From Ichthyophis bannanicus (lineage: Eukaryota > Chordata > Amphibia > Gymnophiona > Ichthyophiidae), in NCBI GenBank assembly GCA_033557465.1, contig CM066043.1:113566778-113630777 (forward strand): a DNA stretch of 64,000 bases. The letters run 5' to 3'. The notes under the pieces were generated by a model that was not told the DNA's origin, made no database searches, and saw only the letters and a program-made list of their open reading frames with translations. Shown one piece after another: positions 1-11,078 of this stretch; the first letter of the stretch is position 1; the number at the start of each line of letters is the position of its first letter. Both the position numbers and the translations under genes were made by a program.

Positions 1-1165
1 AGCAGAGGCCACAGCATCCGCTCCCTCCACTAACCCTCCTCACACTGCTGCTCCCCCCACTCAAGCAGAAGCCACAGCATGCCCTCCCCAGACTAACCCT
101 CCCTCCACTAACCCTCCCACTGCTGCTCCCCCACTCCAGCAGAAGCCACAGCATGCCCTGCCTCCACTAACCCTACCACTGCTGCTCCCCCACTCCGGCA
201 AAAGCCACAACATGCCCTCCCTGCACTAAGCCCTCCCACTGCTGCTCCCCCACTACCGGAAGAAGCCACAGCACCCGCTCCCTCCACTAAGCCCTCCCAC
301 TGCTGCTCCCCCACTCCAGCAGAAGCCACAGCATCCCCTCCCTCCACTAACCCTCCTCCCACTGCTGCTCCCCCACTCCAGCAGAAGCCACAGCATCCCC
401 TCCCTCCACTAACCCTCCCACTGCTGCTCCCCCACTCCAGCAGAAGCCACAGCATGCCCTCCCTCCACTAACCCTCCCACTGCTGCTCCCCCACTCCAGC
501 AGAGGCCACAGCATGCCCTCCCTCCACTAACCCTCCCACTGCTGCTCCCCCACTCCAGCAGAGGCCACAGCATGCCCTCCCTCCACTAACCCTCCCACAG
601 CTGCTCCCCACTCCGGCAGAAGCCACAACATGCCCTCCCTCCACTTATCCTCCCACTGCTGCTCCCCCACTCCAGCAGAAGCCACAGCATGCCCTCCCTC
701 CACTAACCCTCCCACTGCTGCTCCCCCACTCCAGCAGAAGCCACAGCATGCCCTCCCTCCACTAACCCTCCCACTGCTGCTCCCCCACTCCAGCAGAAGC
801 CACAGCATGCCCTCCCTCCACTAACCCTCCCACTGCTGCTCCCCCACTCCAGCAGAAGCCACAGCATGCCCTCCCTCCACTAACCCTCCCACTGCTGCTC
901 CCCCACTCCAGCAGAAGCCACAGCATGCCCTCCCTCCACTAACCTTCCCACTGCTGCTCCCCCACTCCAGCAAAAGCCACAGCACCCGCTCCCTCCACTA
1001 ACCCTACCACTGCTGCTCCCCCACTCCAGCAGAAGCCACAGCATGCCCTCCCTCCACCCCTCCTCCCACTGCTGCTCCCCCACTCCAGCAGAAGCCACAG
1101 CATGCCCTCCCTCCACTAACCCTCCCACTGCTGCTCCCCCACTCCAGCAGAAGCCACAGCATCCG
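1..1165. repeat. 59-bp minisatellite, array 1 (C-rich strand up)
   Basis: About 20 head-to-tail copies of a 59-bp unit that reads, on this strand, CCCTCCCTCCACTAACCCTC and then a CTGCTG / CAGCAG portion ending CACAGCATG. Copies differ by point changes (AGAGGCC or AGAAGCC, CATCCG or CATGCC) and by 3-bp CTC insertions. The array runs off the left edge of the window. Because 59 is not a multiple of 3, translation cycles through all frames. The long G-rich-strand reading frames (CGFCWSGGAAVGG, EGGHAVASAGVGEQQWEG) are products of the repeat, not proteins. The same unit occurs inverted at 33314-42150. Confidence 0.97.
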
Positions 1166-1611
1166 CTCCCTCCCAGGGGCGGCCCAAGGGGGGTGCGGGG
1201 CCATGTGCGGAGACTCGGTGCGGGGCCTCATTTGCATAAGTGGCCTTATTTGCATAAATAGTTGCATAATGTTACCATACACTAACTTTTAGTAAACATG
1301 TCTCTTAATGAGTGTATGGATAAAGAAAGACTGAAAGATTTCTACATTACTATAATCCAGTGCCAACCGCCAGGCACATTAGGAACTACTACAAACGCTG
1401 CCCATTTAGAACCCATAGCAAACCCGCCGTATCCTGAAGCATTACCAGGACTCACAAAGCACCATACCCTACATATCAAAAGGGAACACTGCAAATATTA
1501 AACCAATACATTTCAGAGAATACCCTGGGAAAGAGAACAAGTGGCAATGTAAAATAGAAATTACATAAATAGAATACCTCAGCTCAGTTACACATGCAGA
1601 ACATGTGGTCT

Positions 1612-1857
1612 TTTTCTGTCGTCATGTGGTCTTTTTCTGTCGTCATATTTCTATGTTTCTATAAGAGTAGTGGATCCGTGGAATAGTCTCCCAGTGGAGG
1701 TTGTAGAGATGAGGACAGTAACTGAATTCAAGAAAGCATGGGACCAACACAGAGGATCTCTAAAGGCAAAAAGTGGACTGTTGTAGTTGTTATGGAAGGA
1801 CAGACTAGATAGGCCATGTGGTCTTTTTCTGTCGTCATATTTCTATGTTTCTATAGA
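1612..1857 (+). mobile_element. CR1 LINE 3' end fragment with a duplicated tail
   Basis: 1663-1780 translates to the last residues of a CR1 reverse transcriptase (a VDPWNSLPVEV-like stretch followed by VTEFKKAWDQHRGSL). It is followed by a 3' end GTGGTCTTTTTCTGTCGTCA and TTTCTATGTTTCTAT. The same tail also occurs immediately upstream (1612-1662), so a tail-only copy sits head-to-tail with the longer fragment. The matching 3' end in the opposite orientation is at 7857-7950, so both come from one CR1 family. Confidence 0.75.
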
Positions 1858-2454
1858 CCATCACCAAACAAGGAATCACAATTTAGAAACAGGAAGACAA
1901 TAATTAAACTGGGAACCCCAAAAGCCAAACTTGGAATGTACAACAACACTGTAGAAATAAAACTATAAATTAATTTCCTCTTGTACCAAACAAAGCGCAG
2001 ATGTTAATGATGCACATTTCCCAGAGCTGAGATATTCCAGTTAATAAATTCAAAATAAAGAGAGATCTTTCTACCATTTGTGCATTTTTTTCAGTTGCAA
2101 TTGCTCCAGCCACTTTCTTCTGGTTTCTTCATGTTTTCTGCTAACTCTCCATCGTCTGCTGTCCATTTGTTCTTTCTTCTCTCTTCTAGTTTTTTTTCCA
2201 TTCTCTCTCTCTACATCTGCTTTGACATACTAATCTTTCTCCATTTGCTCTTTCCTCATTCCTATTTCATCCACACAAATTTTACCCCTCCATCCTCAAT
2301 CCCCACTTACTCTCCCAATACACGGCCAATTGTAGATTTTTCATCCCTCCCACACAAAATATTTTTCCCCTCTCCATTTTACTCTCCCAGCCCCATCCCA
2401 TTCTAATCCTCCCCCAACATCAGCTCCCTTGTAGTTCCAGTCTCACCCAGCATC
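1858..2454. other. No gene seen; AT-rich then pyrimidine-rich DNA
   Basis: 1858-2070 is unremarkable AT-rich sequence. From about 2080 the + strand becomes strongly C/T-rich (runs of TTTCTTCTCTCTTC type). A 108-residue open frame here is rich in Ser, Phe and Pro only because of that composition. I see no domain. Confidence 0.5.
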
Positions 2455-3690
2455 CATTCCCTTCTAGTCCCTGCATCAGCCCATTTCCAGTCCTAGCCCC
2501 CCATCAACCCATTTCCAGTCCTAGCCCCCCCATCAACGCATTTCCAGTCCTAGCTCCCCCATCCATTTTCAGTCTGAGTCCCTTCATCAGCTCATTTCCA
2601 ATTCTAGCCCCCATCAGCCCATTTCTAGTCATTTTCTAGCCCCACCATCAGCCCATGTCAAATCCTAGCTCCCCTCCACTCAGCCCAATTCCAGTCCAAG
2701 CGCCCCAGGAGCCTACTTCCAGTTCTAGCCCCTCCATGAGTCCATTTCAATTCAAGCCCCCACCACCGCCCATTTCCAGTCCTAGCCCCCCATCAGCCCA
2801 TTTCCAGTCCTATCCTAGCTGCTCCATCAGCCCATTTTCAGTCCTAGCTTCCTTCCCTCACAGCCCATTTCCATTCCAAGCTCCCTCCCCATCAGCTATT
2901 TGCAGTTCAAGCCTCCCCTTCCACTCAGCCCATTTCCAGTCATAGCAACCACCATCCCATTACCATTACTAGCCCCCCATCAACCCACTTCCAGTCCTAA
3001 CCCCCCATCACCCATTTTCAGTTTAAGCCCCCCTATAACCCATTACCAGTCCTAACCCCCATCAGCCCACTTCCAGTCTTAACCCCATCAGCCCATTTCC
3101 AGTCAGCCCCCCATAGCTCTTTGCCATTCCTAACCCCCCATCAGCCCACAGCCCATTACGTCCTAACCACATCAGCCCACCACAAGTCCTAACCCCTCCC
3201 CATCAGCCCATTTCCTGTCCTAGCCCCCCATAGCCCATTATCAGTCCTAATCCCCCCCATAGCCCATTAGCAGTCCTAACCCCCCCATCACCTCATTTCC
3301 AGACAGCCCCCATCAGCCCACAGCCCATTACCAATCCTAACCCCTGCCCATCAGCCCATTACCAGTCCTAACCCCCCCCAACAGCCGACAGCCCATTACC
3401 AATCCTAACCCCTGCCCATAAGCCCATTACCAGTCCTAACCCCCCCATAGCCCATTACCAGTCCTAACCCCCCCATAGCCCATTACCAGTCCTAACCCCC
3501 CATCGCCCCATTTCCAGACAGCCCCCATCAGCCCACAGCCCATTGCCAGTCTTAACACCCCCCCATAGCCCATTACCAGTCCTAACCCCCCATCGCCCCA
3601 TTTCCAGACAGCCCCCATCAGCCCACAGCCCATTGCCAGTCTTAACCCCCCCCCCCAAGCCCATTGCCAGTCTTAACCCCCCTCCCCCCA
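2455..3690. repeat. Degenerate ~28-35 bp pyrimidine-rich tandem repeat
   Basis: Dozens of imperfect copies built from CCCATTTCCAGTCCTAGCCC and CATCAGCCCATTACCAGT. Spacing varies and copies become more regular toward the right. Within 3430-3660 a longer unit of about 100 bp (containing CCAGACAGCCCCCATCAGCC) is itself duplicated, giving a small higher-order repeat. Minus-strand open frames rich in Gly, Trp and Met are repeat products. Confidence 0.85.
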
Positions 3691-3697
3691 TCAGCTT

Positions 3698-4112
3698 ATG
3701 GCAAAATTAAAAAAAAAAAAAAAAAAGCTGGCTCTGGCTGCTGCTGTGGCCGCCGCGGCAGCGGCAGAATGGAGTGTCCCGCGGGGCCCCCGCTGCTCGC
3801 TGAGCCCCTCTGCAAGGGCTTTCAGATTCGCGAAGGGAGAGTGTCTCCCTCGCGTCTCTGTTAAGCCCGCAGGGGCTAATGGGAAATTTTCCATCTGCCC
3901 CTTTAGACGCGAGGGGCTGATAGGAAATTTCCCATTAGCCCCTGCGGGCTTAACAGAGACGCGAGGGAGACACTCTCCCTTCGCGAATCTGAAAGCCCTT
4001 GCAGAGGGGCTCAGCGAGCAGAGGAGGCCCCGCGGGACACTCCATTCTGCTGCTGACGCGGCGGCAGCGGAAGCAGCCAGAGCCAGCTTTTTTTTTTTTA
4101 AATGTAATTTTG
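3698..4112. repeat. Large near-perfect palindrome (fold-back), ~415 bp
   Basis: The left arm (from CAAAATTA plus an A-run, then AGCTGGCTCTGGCTGCTGC) is repeated as its reverse complement up to GCAGCCAGAGCCAGC, a T-run and TAATTTTG at about 4110. Arms are ~185-200 bp, GC-rich, bounded by poly-A and poly-T, with a short unpaired centre near 3893-3930. As a consequence the two strands encode nearly the same ~208-211 residue reading frame, a sign of symmetry rather than of a gene. It could be a fold-back MITE, or an inverted duplication inside the hAT-like element. Confidence 0.9.
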
Positions 4113-4202
4113 AAAGAAAGCAGAATGTTCTTTGCGCGGGGCCCCCTGAAACGCGGGGCCCTGTGCAAAAACCATTCTTGCTCAATGGACGGGCCGGCCC
4201 TG

Positions 4203-7200
4203 CTCCCTCCACTAACCCTCCCACTGCTGCTCCCCCACTCCAGCAGAGGCCACAGCATGCCCTCCCTCCACTAACACTCCCACTGCTGCTCCCCCACTCC
4301 AGCAGAAGCCACAGCATGCCCTCCCTCCACTAAGCCCTCCCACTGCTGCTCCCCCACTCCAACAGAAGCCACAGCATCCCCTCCCTCCACTTACCCTCCC
4401 ACTGCTGCTCCCCCACTCCAGCAGAGGCCACAGCATGCCGTCCCTCCACTAACCCTCCCACAGCTGCTCCCCCACTCCAGCAGAAGCCACAGCATGCCCT
4501 CCCTCCACTAACCTTCCCACTGCTGCTCCCCCACTCTAGCAGAAGCCACAGCATCCCCTCCCTCCACTAACCCTCCTCCCACTGCTGCTCCCCCACTCCA
4601 GCAGAAGCCACAGCATCCGCTCCCTCCACTAACCCTCCCACTGCTGCACCCCCACTCCAGCAGATGCCACAGCATCCGCTCCCTCCACGAACCCACCCAC
4701 TGTTGCTCCCCCACTCCAGCAGAAGCCACAGCATCCGCTCCCTCCACTAACCCTCCTCCCACTGCTGCTCCCCCACTCCAGCAGAAGCCACAGCATGCCC
4801 TCCCCCCACTAACCCTCCCACTGCTGCTCCCCCACTCCAGCAGAAGCCACAGCATGCCCTCCCCCCACTAACCTTCCCACTGCTGCTCCCCACTCCAACA
4901 GAAGCCACAGCATGCCCTCCCCCCACTAACCTTCCCACTGCTGCTCCCCACTCCAACAGAAGCCACAGCATGCCCTCCCCCCACTAACCCTCCTCACACT
5001 GCTGCTTCCCCACTCCTGCAGAAGCCACAGCATGCCCTCCCCCCACTAACCCTCCCACTGCTGCTCCCCCACTCCAGCAGAAGCCACAGCATGCCCTCCC
5101 CCCACTAACCCTCCTCCCACTGCTGCTCCCCCACTCCAGCAGAAGCCACAGCATGCCCTCCCTCCACTAACCCTCCTCCCACTGCTGCTTCCCCACTCCT
5201 GCAGAAACCACAGCATGCCCTCCCTCCACTAATCCTCCCACTGCTCCCCCACTCCAGCAGAGGCCACAGCATGCCCTCCCTCCACTAACCCTCCCACTGC
5301 TGCTCCCCCACTCCAGCAGAAGCCACAGCATGCCCTCCCTCCACTAACCCTCCTCCCACTGCTGCTTCCCCACTCCTGCAGAAACCACAGCATGCCCTGC
5401 CTCCACTAACCCTCCCACTGCTGTTCCCCCACTCCAGCAGAGGCCACAGCATGCCCTCCCCCCACTAACCCTCCCACTGCTGCTCCCCCACTCCAGCAGA
5501 GGCCACAGCATGCCCTCCCTCCACTAACCCTCCAACTGCTGCTCCCCCACTCCAGCAGAAGCCACAGCACCCGCTCCCTCCACTAACTCTCCTTCCACTG
5601 CTGCTCCCCCACTCCAGCAGAAGCCACAGCATGCCCTCCCTCCACTAACCCTCCAACTGCTGCTCCCCCACTCCAGCAGAAGCCACAGCACCCGCTCCCT
5701 CCACTAACCCTCCTTCCACTGCTGCTCCCCCACTCCTGCAGAGGCCACAGCATCCCCTCCCTCCACTAATCCTCCCACTGCTGCTCCCCCACTCCAGCAG
5801 AAGCCACAGCATGCCCTCCCCCACTAACCCTCCCACTGCTTATCCCTCACTCCAGCAGAAGCCACAGCATGCCCTCCCTCCACTAATCCTCCAACTGCTG
5901 CTCCCCCACTCCAGCAGAGGCCACAGCATGCCCTCCCCTCCACTAACCCTCCAACTGCTGCCCCCCCACTCCAGCAGAAGCCACAGCATGCCCTCCCCTC
6001 CACTACCCCTCCAACTGCTGCTCCCCAACTCCAGCAGAAGCCACAGCACCCGCTCCCTCCACTAACCCTCCCACTGCTGCTCCCCCACTCCAGCAGAGGC
6101 CACAGCATGCCCTCCCTCCACTAACCCTCCCACTGCTGCTCACCCACTCCAGCAGAAGCCACAGCATGCCCTCCCTCCACTAACCCTCCCACTGCTGCTC
6201 CCGCACTCCAGCAGAAGCCACAGCATGCCCTCCCTCCACTAACCCTCCCACTGCTGCTCCCCCACTCCAGCAGAGGCCACAGCATGCCCTCCCTCCACTA
6301 ACCCTCCCACTGCTGCTCCCCCACTCCAGCAGAAGCCACAGCATCCACTCCCTCCACTAACCCTCCCACTGCTGCTCCCCCACTCCAGCAGAAGCCACAG
6401 CATCCCTCCCTCCACTAACCCTACCACGGCTGCTGCCCCACTCCAGCAGAATCCACAGCATGCCCTCCCCCACTAACCCTCCCACTGCTGCTCCCCCCAC
6501 TCCAGCAGAAGCCACAGCATGCCCTCCCTCCACTAACCCTCCCACTGCTGCTCCCCCACTCCAGCAGAATCCACAGCATCCGCTCCCTCCACTAACCCTC
6601 CCACTGCTGCTCCCCCACTCCAGCAGAAGCCACAGCATGCCCTCCCTCCACTAACCCTCCCACTGCTGCTCCCCCACTCCTGCTTATGCCTCAACATGCA
6701 CTCCCCCCACTAACACTCCTCCCACTGCTGCTCCCCCACTCCGGCAGAAGCCACAGCATGCCCACCCTCCACTAATCCTCCCACTGCTGCTCCCCACTCC
6801 GGCAGAAGCCACAGCATGGCCTCCCTCCACTAACCCTCCTCCCACTGCTGCTCCCCCACTCCGGCAGAAGCCACAGCATGCCCACCCTCCACTAACCCTC
6901 CTTCCACTGCTGCTCCCCCACTCTGGCATAGGCCACAGCATGGCCTCCCTCCACTAATCCTCCCACTGCTGCCCCCCCCACTCCTGCAGAGGCCACAGCA
7001 TGCCCTCTCTCCACTAATCCTCCCACTGCTGCTCCCCCACTCCAGCAGAGGCCACAGCATGCCCTCCCTCCACTAATCCTCCCACTGCTGCTCCCCCACT
7101 CCAGTAGAAGCCACAGCATGCCCTCCCTCCACTAATCCTCCCACTTCTGCTCCCCCACTCCAGCAGAGGCCACAGCATCCCCTCCCTCCACTAACCCTCC

Positions 7201-7228
7201 CACTGCATCTTCCCCACTCCAGCAGAAG
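4203..7228. repeat. 59-bp minisatellite, array 2 (C-rich strand up)
   Basis: About 51 further copies of the unit of array 1 in the same orientation, with the same variant positions. The last copies (7140-7228) diverge (ACTTCTGCTCC, ACTGCATCTTCC) and the array ends in AGCAGAAGCCACAATG. Confidence 0.97.
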
Positions 7229-7856
7229 CCACAATGTGCCTAGTAGCAGCGAAGTGCTTTTAGTTTAAATTTAGAACCCATCAGAGAGCTTCTAGTTTAA
7301 ATTTCATACTAACTCAGAGCTTAGCAGCAGGAAAGAGCCTTAATTTAAATCAAATCAGAATATAACTTAGCATTATAGGCAAAACAGGGTCAGTATTCTT
7401 TGAGCAATAAATAAAGTCTTCTAGAGACCTTTACAAAGAGGCCGTCTACCTAGGGGGCCAAGAGACCTGTGAAACCTTTTAATTAGGTGTTAAAGCCAGG
7501 TTGCAGGTCAAAAGGCCATTTTGAAAGACTTCTTTTGTGCAAGTAAAGGACTGTTAATCACCCAGGAAGTTGGTCACAGCTTACCTTAGATGCACAGGAC
7601 AGGGTACTCTGTAGCAGCCCTGTTTTAATAAGTCTTATTTCCCTCCCTCCCACCCTTGGGATAATCATAGCTTTATATAGGTAGTACACATCTTAAAGGA
7701 AAGGAGCTGCTCTCTGGTGTAGCTCTTTATCCAAATCAGTCATACATTAAGGACCTGAGATTAATTAAGCTTAAGGTGAACAAGCTATATAAAACGTATT
7801 AGGTACACTTTTATTAGTATAGATATCCACAGCAACCCTTGCTAAGTAAAGAACTT
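7229..7856. other. Unassigned sequence, no gene seen
   Basis: AT-rich DNA between the minisatellite and the CR1 3' end. TAGTTTAAATTT occurs twice near 7260-7300. I found no open frame, splice-bounded exon or recognised repeat. Confidence 0.5.
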
Positions 7857-8001
7857 AGAAATGTAGAAACATGACGACAGAAAAAGACCACTTGGCCTAT
7901 CTAGTCTGTCCTTCCATATCAACAACTACAACAGTCCCCTTTTTTCTTTAGAGATCCTCTGTGTTTGTCCCATGCTTTTTTGAATTCAGTTACTGTCCTC
8001 A

Positions 8002-8437
8002 TCTTTATCTTTATCTTTATTAAAACACTTGATAAACCGCCCAGGCCGAAGCATCAGGGCGGTGTACAATCATAAAAAAGCGACGGCTGCCGAGAAAGGA
8101 AAGAAAGAAAAGAACGCCAAAAAATAATAGGACAGAAAGAGAAATAGCGAAGAATAGAGAGAAGGCAAAAAAAAATAGTAAAACAGTAAAACAATAAAAT
8201 GTTAAAAACAATAAAATAATAGAAGGAAGTGGGGAGGAGGAGGGGGAAGCATGAGCCAATTTTAGGAGGGATGGGAGGCGGGACTAAGGGGACAAAACAC
8301 CATCAGTGGGGAAGAGCAGGGGAAAATGAAGGGGGGTGAGATAGGGACCTAGGGGGGAAGGCATCATCAGTAGGGGGGGGGAGGTCGAAGGCTTGACAGA
8401 AAAGGTGGGTCTTGAGAAGGGCCTTAAAACCTCTACT
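8002..8437 (-). mobile_element. L2 LINE 3' end fragment inserted in CR1
   Basis: Begins with ATCTTTATCTTTATCTTTATT (the L2 tail on the opposite strand), then CCGCCCAGGCCGAAGCATCAGGGCGGTGTACAATC, cited here only as a landmark that recurs at 34885-34915. It ends after GACAGAAAAGGTGGGTCTTGAG, which recurs at 35164. It is therefore the 3' UTR of the L2 copy at 34831-37253, 5'-truncated. The CR1 sequence resumes at about 8437 with the codons leading into the ACGGATCC stretch. Confidence 0.75.
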
Positions 8438-8754
8438 GGGTGTCTATTCCACGGATCCTACTCTTTTTCCGTAAAGAAATATTTCCGTAAATCACTCCTG
8501 AATCTATCCCTCTTCACCCTCCTCCCATGTCCCCTCATAGCAGAACTTGCTTTCAATTGAAAGAGGCTCTCCCCCTGAACATTTATGCCATGGAGGTATT
8601 TAAACATCTCAATCATATCACCTCTATCCCGCCTTTCCTCTAAGGTGTACATATTAAGGTCCTTAAGTCTGTCCTCATATGCTTTATAATGAAGACCACT
8701 AACCATTTTAGTAGCCACCCTCTACACCAACTCCATCCTGTTCGCATCCTTTTG
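8437..8754 (-). pseudogene. CR1 reverse transcriptase C-terminal segment
   Basis: The minus strand at 8718-8458 encodes 86 residues of the conserved C-terminal region of CR1 reverse transcriptases: a YEDRLKDLNMYTLEERRDRGD-type stretch, then EMFKYLHGINV, and a basic segment ending RKYFF. This region follows the polymerase domain and is the most often retained part of 5'-truncated CR1 copies. It is separated from the rest of the polymerase by the insertion at about 8755-9032. Confidence 0.75.
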
Positions 8755-9032
8755 AAGGTGGCCCTTAGGCGTTGGTCCATGGCGTCTGCTGCTGGAAGTT
8801 ACATTGATGGCTTTGGCTGGACTGTCCGTGCTTACTTATTGTGGTAACTGTTCAGTGTAGATCTCCTTATCTTGCCTGTATGACTCTCTCTATCCTTTAA
8901 TCTGTCCTATCATATAAATGGTGTTCTTTTCCTATTTTCCTTGAATGATATAGTATTGTAAACCGCTCTAATGCCTTTTGGCCTGAGCGGTATATCAAAT
9001 CTCAATAAACATAAACATACTATACTCCAAAT
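8755..9032 (+). mobile_element. Short retroelement tail inserted in CR1
   Basis: The CR1 coding sequence is interrupted by unrelated DNA that ends GTAAACCGCTCTAATGCC, then GAGCGGTATATCAAATCTC and AATAAACATAAACATA. The hairpin-like 'AAACCGC ... GCGGTATATCAA' followed by an A-rich tail is the style of LINE/SINE 3' ends here; a diverged relative lies at about 63790-63850. The internal part has no recognisable tRNA promoter boxes. Boundaries are estimated from where CR1 similarity stops. Confidence 0.5.
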
Positions 9033-10209
9033 GAGGTCCCACCAAAGAGACTTATACAGAGGCACTATCACCTCCTTTTTTTTCTGCTAGCCATTCCTCT
9101 CTGTATGCACCCAAGCATCCTTCTAGCTTTTGCCGTCGCCTTTTCTACCTGTTTAGCTACTTTAAGATCATCAGATACAACCATGCCCAGGTCCCGCTCT
9201 TCTTTAGTGGACAAAAGTACTTCACCCCCAATACTATATTGCTCCCTTGGATTGCTGCAGCCCAAATGCATGACTTTATATTTTTAACATTAAATCCCAG
9301 CTGCCGATTCTAGACCATTCTTCAAGCTTAGCTAGATCCCTCCTCATGTTATCTACATCTTCCTGGGTGTCTACGCTATTGCAGATTTTGGTATCATCCG
9401 CAAAAAGGCAAACCTTACCCGACAGCCCTTCTGCTATATCTCTAACAAAGATGTTAAAAAGAATCGGACCAAGGACAGATCCCTGGGGCACACCACTGGT
9501 AACATCCTTCTCCTCAGAGTGAGCCCCATTTACCTGTACTCTGTCGCCTCCCACCCAACCAATTTCTAACCCAAGCAGTAACTTTAGGGTCCATCCCTAG
9601 GATACTCAGTTTGTTTATACGTCGCCTGTGAGGAACAGTGTCAAAGGCTTTACTGAAATATAAATACACCACATCTAGGGCTCTCCCTCGGTCCAACTCC
9701 CTGGTCACCCAGTCAAAGAAATCAATCAGATTTGTCTGACAAGAGTTACCTCTGGTGAATCCATGCTGCCTCGGATCCTGTAATCCGCTGGACTCCAGAA
9801 ACCTCACTATTTTCTATTTCAGCAGCATTTCCAATAATTTACTCACCCCCGAAGTTAAACTAACCGGCCTGTAGTTTTCAACCACATCCTTACTTCCGCT
9901 TTTGTGTAAAGGCACCACATGAGCCTCTCTCCAGTCCTTTGGCACCGCTCCCGACTCCAATGAGGCATTGAAAAGGTCAGTCAGTGGAGCTGCTAGAACG
10001 TCCCCAAGTTCCTTCAGTATTCTAGGGTATATCCAATCCGGTCCCGTCGCTTTGTCTACTTTAAGTTGAGCTAGTTTTTCACAAACACAGTCTTCTGAAA
10101 ATTGTTCAAGATGTCCCTCGCTTCTGTTCCTATTTGTGGGTGTTTTCTGAGGTCCTGCTCCTGGTTCTTCATCTGTGAACACAGAACAGAAATATTGGTT
10201 CCAGATCAT
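9033..10209 (-). pseudogene. CR1 reverse transcriptase, frame-broken
   Basis: Reading right to left: fingers region with an ATGPDWIYPRILKEL-type motif and PVSLTSGVSKLLE; then QHGFTRGNSC and a palm motif YFSKAFDTVPH; then SGVPQGSVLGPILFNIFV and the catalytic FADDTKI box (within 9276-9554); then a thumb region with STKEERDLGMVVSDDLK. These are successive blocks of a CR1 polymerase, which copies the element's RNA at a nicked target. Pieces lie in different frames (breaks near 9270, 9530 and 9810), so the gene is dead. Its upstream part continues beyond DIRS-B at 15956. Confidence 0.85.
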
Positions 10210-11078
10210 ACTGCTAGACCAGTCCAGACAAGCGGGTTATGCACCCCTGCCAGCAGATGGGGAGACAGAGAAAAAAACTCCAGAGCTCTGATTGGTCAGA
10301 CTCTGGGTGACATAGGCATACCCCTAGGGGTCCTATTCAGTATTTTCTCTGTCTCAGCAGATGATGGTGTTCTTCAAGATTGTTCTACAATTTCCTTTTT
10401 TCACTATATCTTGAGGCTCCTGGATGCACCCAGAGTACACAAGAGCCTGGCTTCAGTAGAGCTCCCGATTTTCTTAAAGCAGCGCTGAGTCTTTGCCACG
10501 AGGGCTTAGACTTTAGCAGGAGGATCAGGTATCAATTTCAGAGAGAAACTGTAAGTAAGCTGTTTTGTTACTTGCCTCAGCTGCCCCGGGTTTATTTCAA
10601 CTGCTCTGCATTGGGACCGGCTGTCTCTGACCTGATTCCTTCACTTCCGTTTTCTTCAGGGTCTGTTAAGCTGGGTTTTGAAGTTCCTTTAGCTGCTGAC
10701 AGCACTTCCCTCCACACTGCAACCGAAATCGCCATGTTTTCTGCAGTTTTTAGTGAAGGAGAAGCCATTTACTGTCCTTTTGTTGTGCCGGTGGCCATTT
10801 TGAAAAACAGGGCATTGCTTTTTCTTCATTAGTTTTGGCGGGAGCAGCTGCTGACTGAGTTTGTTTCTCTCCTTAGCATTCCAGGCACACCACGTTTTCA
10901 TTGTCCCTTTCTGGGGTTTTATTTTCTCAGTTTTATTTTGATTCTCTTTTACAGTTAAAAAAATAAAAAATAAAAAAAATAAGAAAGAGAAGTTAGTTTC
11001 AGTCATGCCTTCTTCTCTTTTCAGATGCATAGTCTGTAATAGCAGAAAGAATTAACTAATCGCCTGTTCTCTGCCTGT

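Larger units (their letters stand above)
1166..4210. mobile_element. hAT-like DNA element, ~3.03 kb, inserted in the minisatellite
   Basis: The minisatellite is interrupted by a block starting CAGGGGCGGCCCAAG at 1174 and ending with GGGCCGGCCCTG at 4202, which are imperfect terminal inverted repeats of each other. It is flanked on both sides by CTCCCTCC (1166-1173 and 4203-4210), an 8-bp direct repeat. CAGGG-type ends with an 8-bp target duplication are typical of the hAT superfamily. No transposase is recognisable, so this is a non-autonomous or composite copy. It carries a CR1 tail, a pyrimidine-rich repeat tract and a palindrome. Caution: CTCCCTCC also belongs to the repeat unit itself, so the duplication could partly be array phase. 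Confidence 0.55.

Noticed and set aside
1228..1262. Two ATTTGCATAA octamer-like motifs suggesting a promoter
   Set aside because: Two short words with no TATA box, gene or conserved context; chance in AT-rich sequence or part of the hAT-like element.
2080..2945. Ser/Pro/Phe-rich open frames of about 100 codons
   Set aside because: Composition of a C/T-rich tandem repeat, no domain, no splice signals.
3691..4333. Two ~210-codon open frames on opposite strands with nearly the same protein
   Set aside because: Direct result of the palindrome; composition is poly-Lys/Ala low complexity at the ends.
108..7119. Many Gly/Ala/Ser/Trp-rich open frames of 60-115 codons on either strand of the minisatellite (also 33314-42150)
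   Set aside because: They follow the 59-bp periodicity, cycle through three frames every 177 bases and end at the TAG in GGGTTAGTGG when in the third frame; no start context or domain.
1..7228. CRISPR-like array (regular repeats)
   Set aside because: There are no unique spacers; repeats are contiguous and the context is a vertebrate intron.
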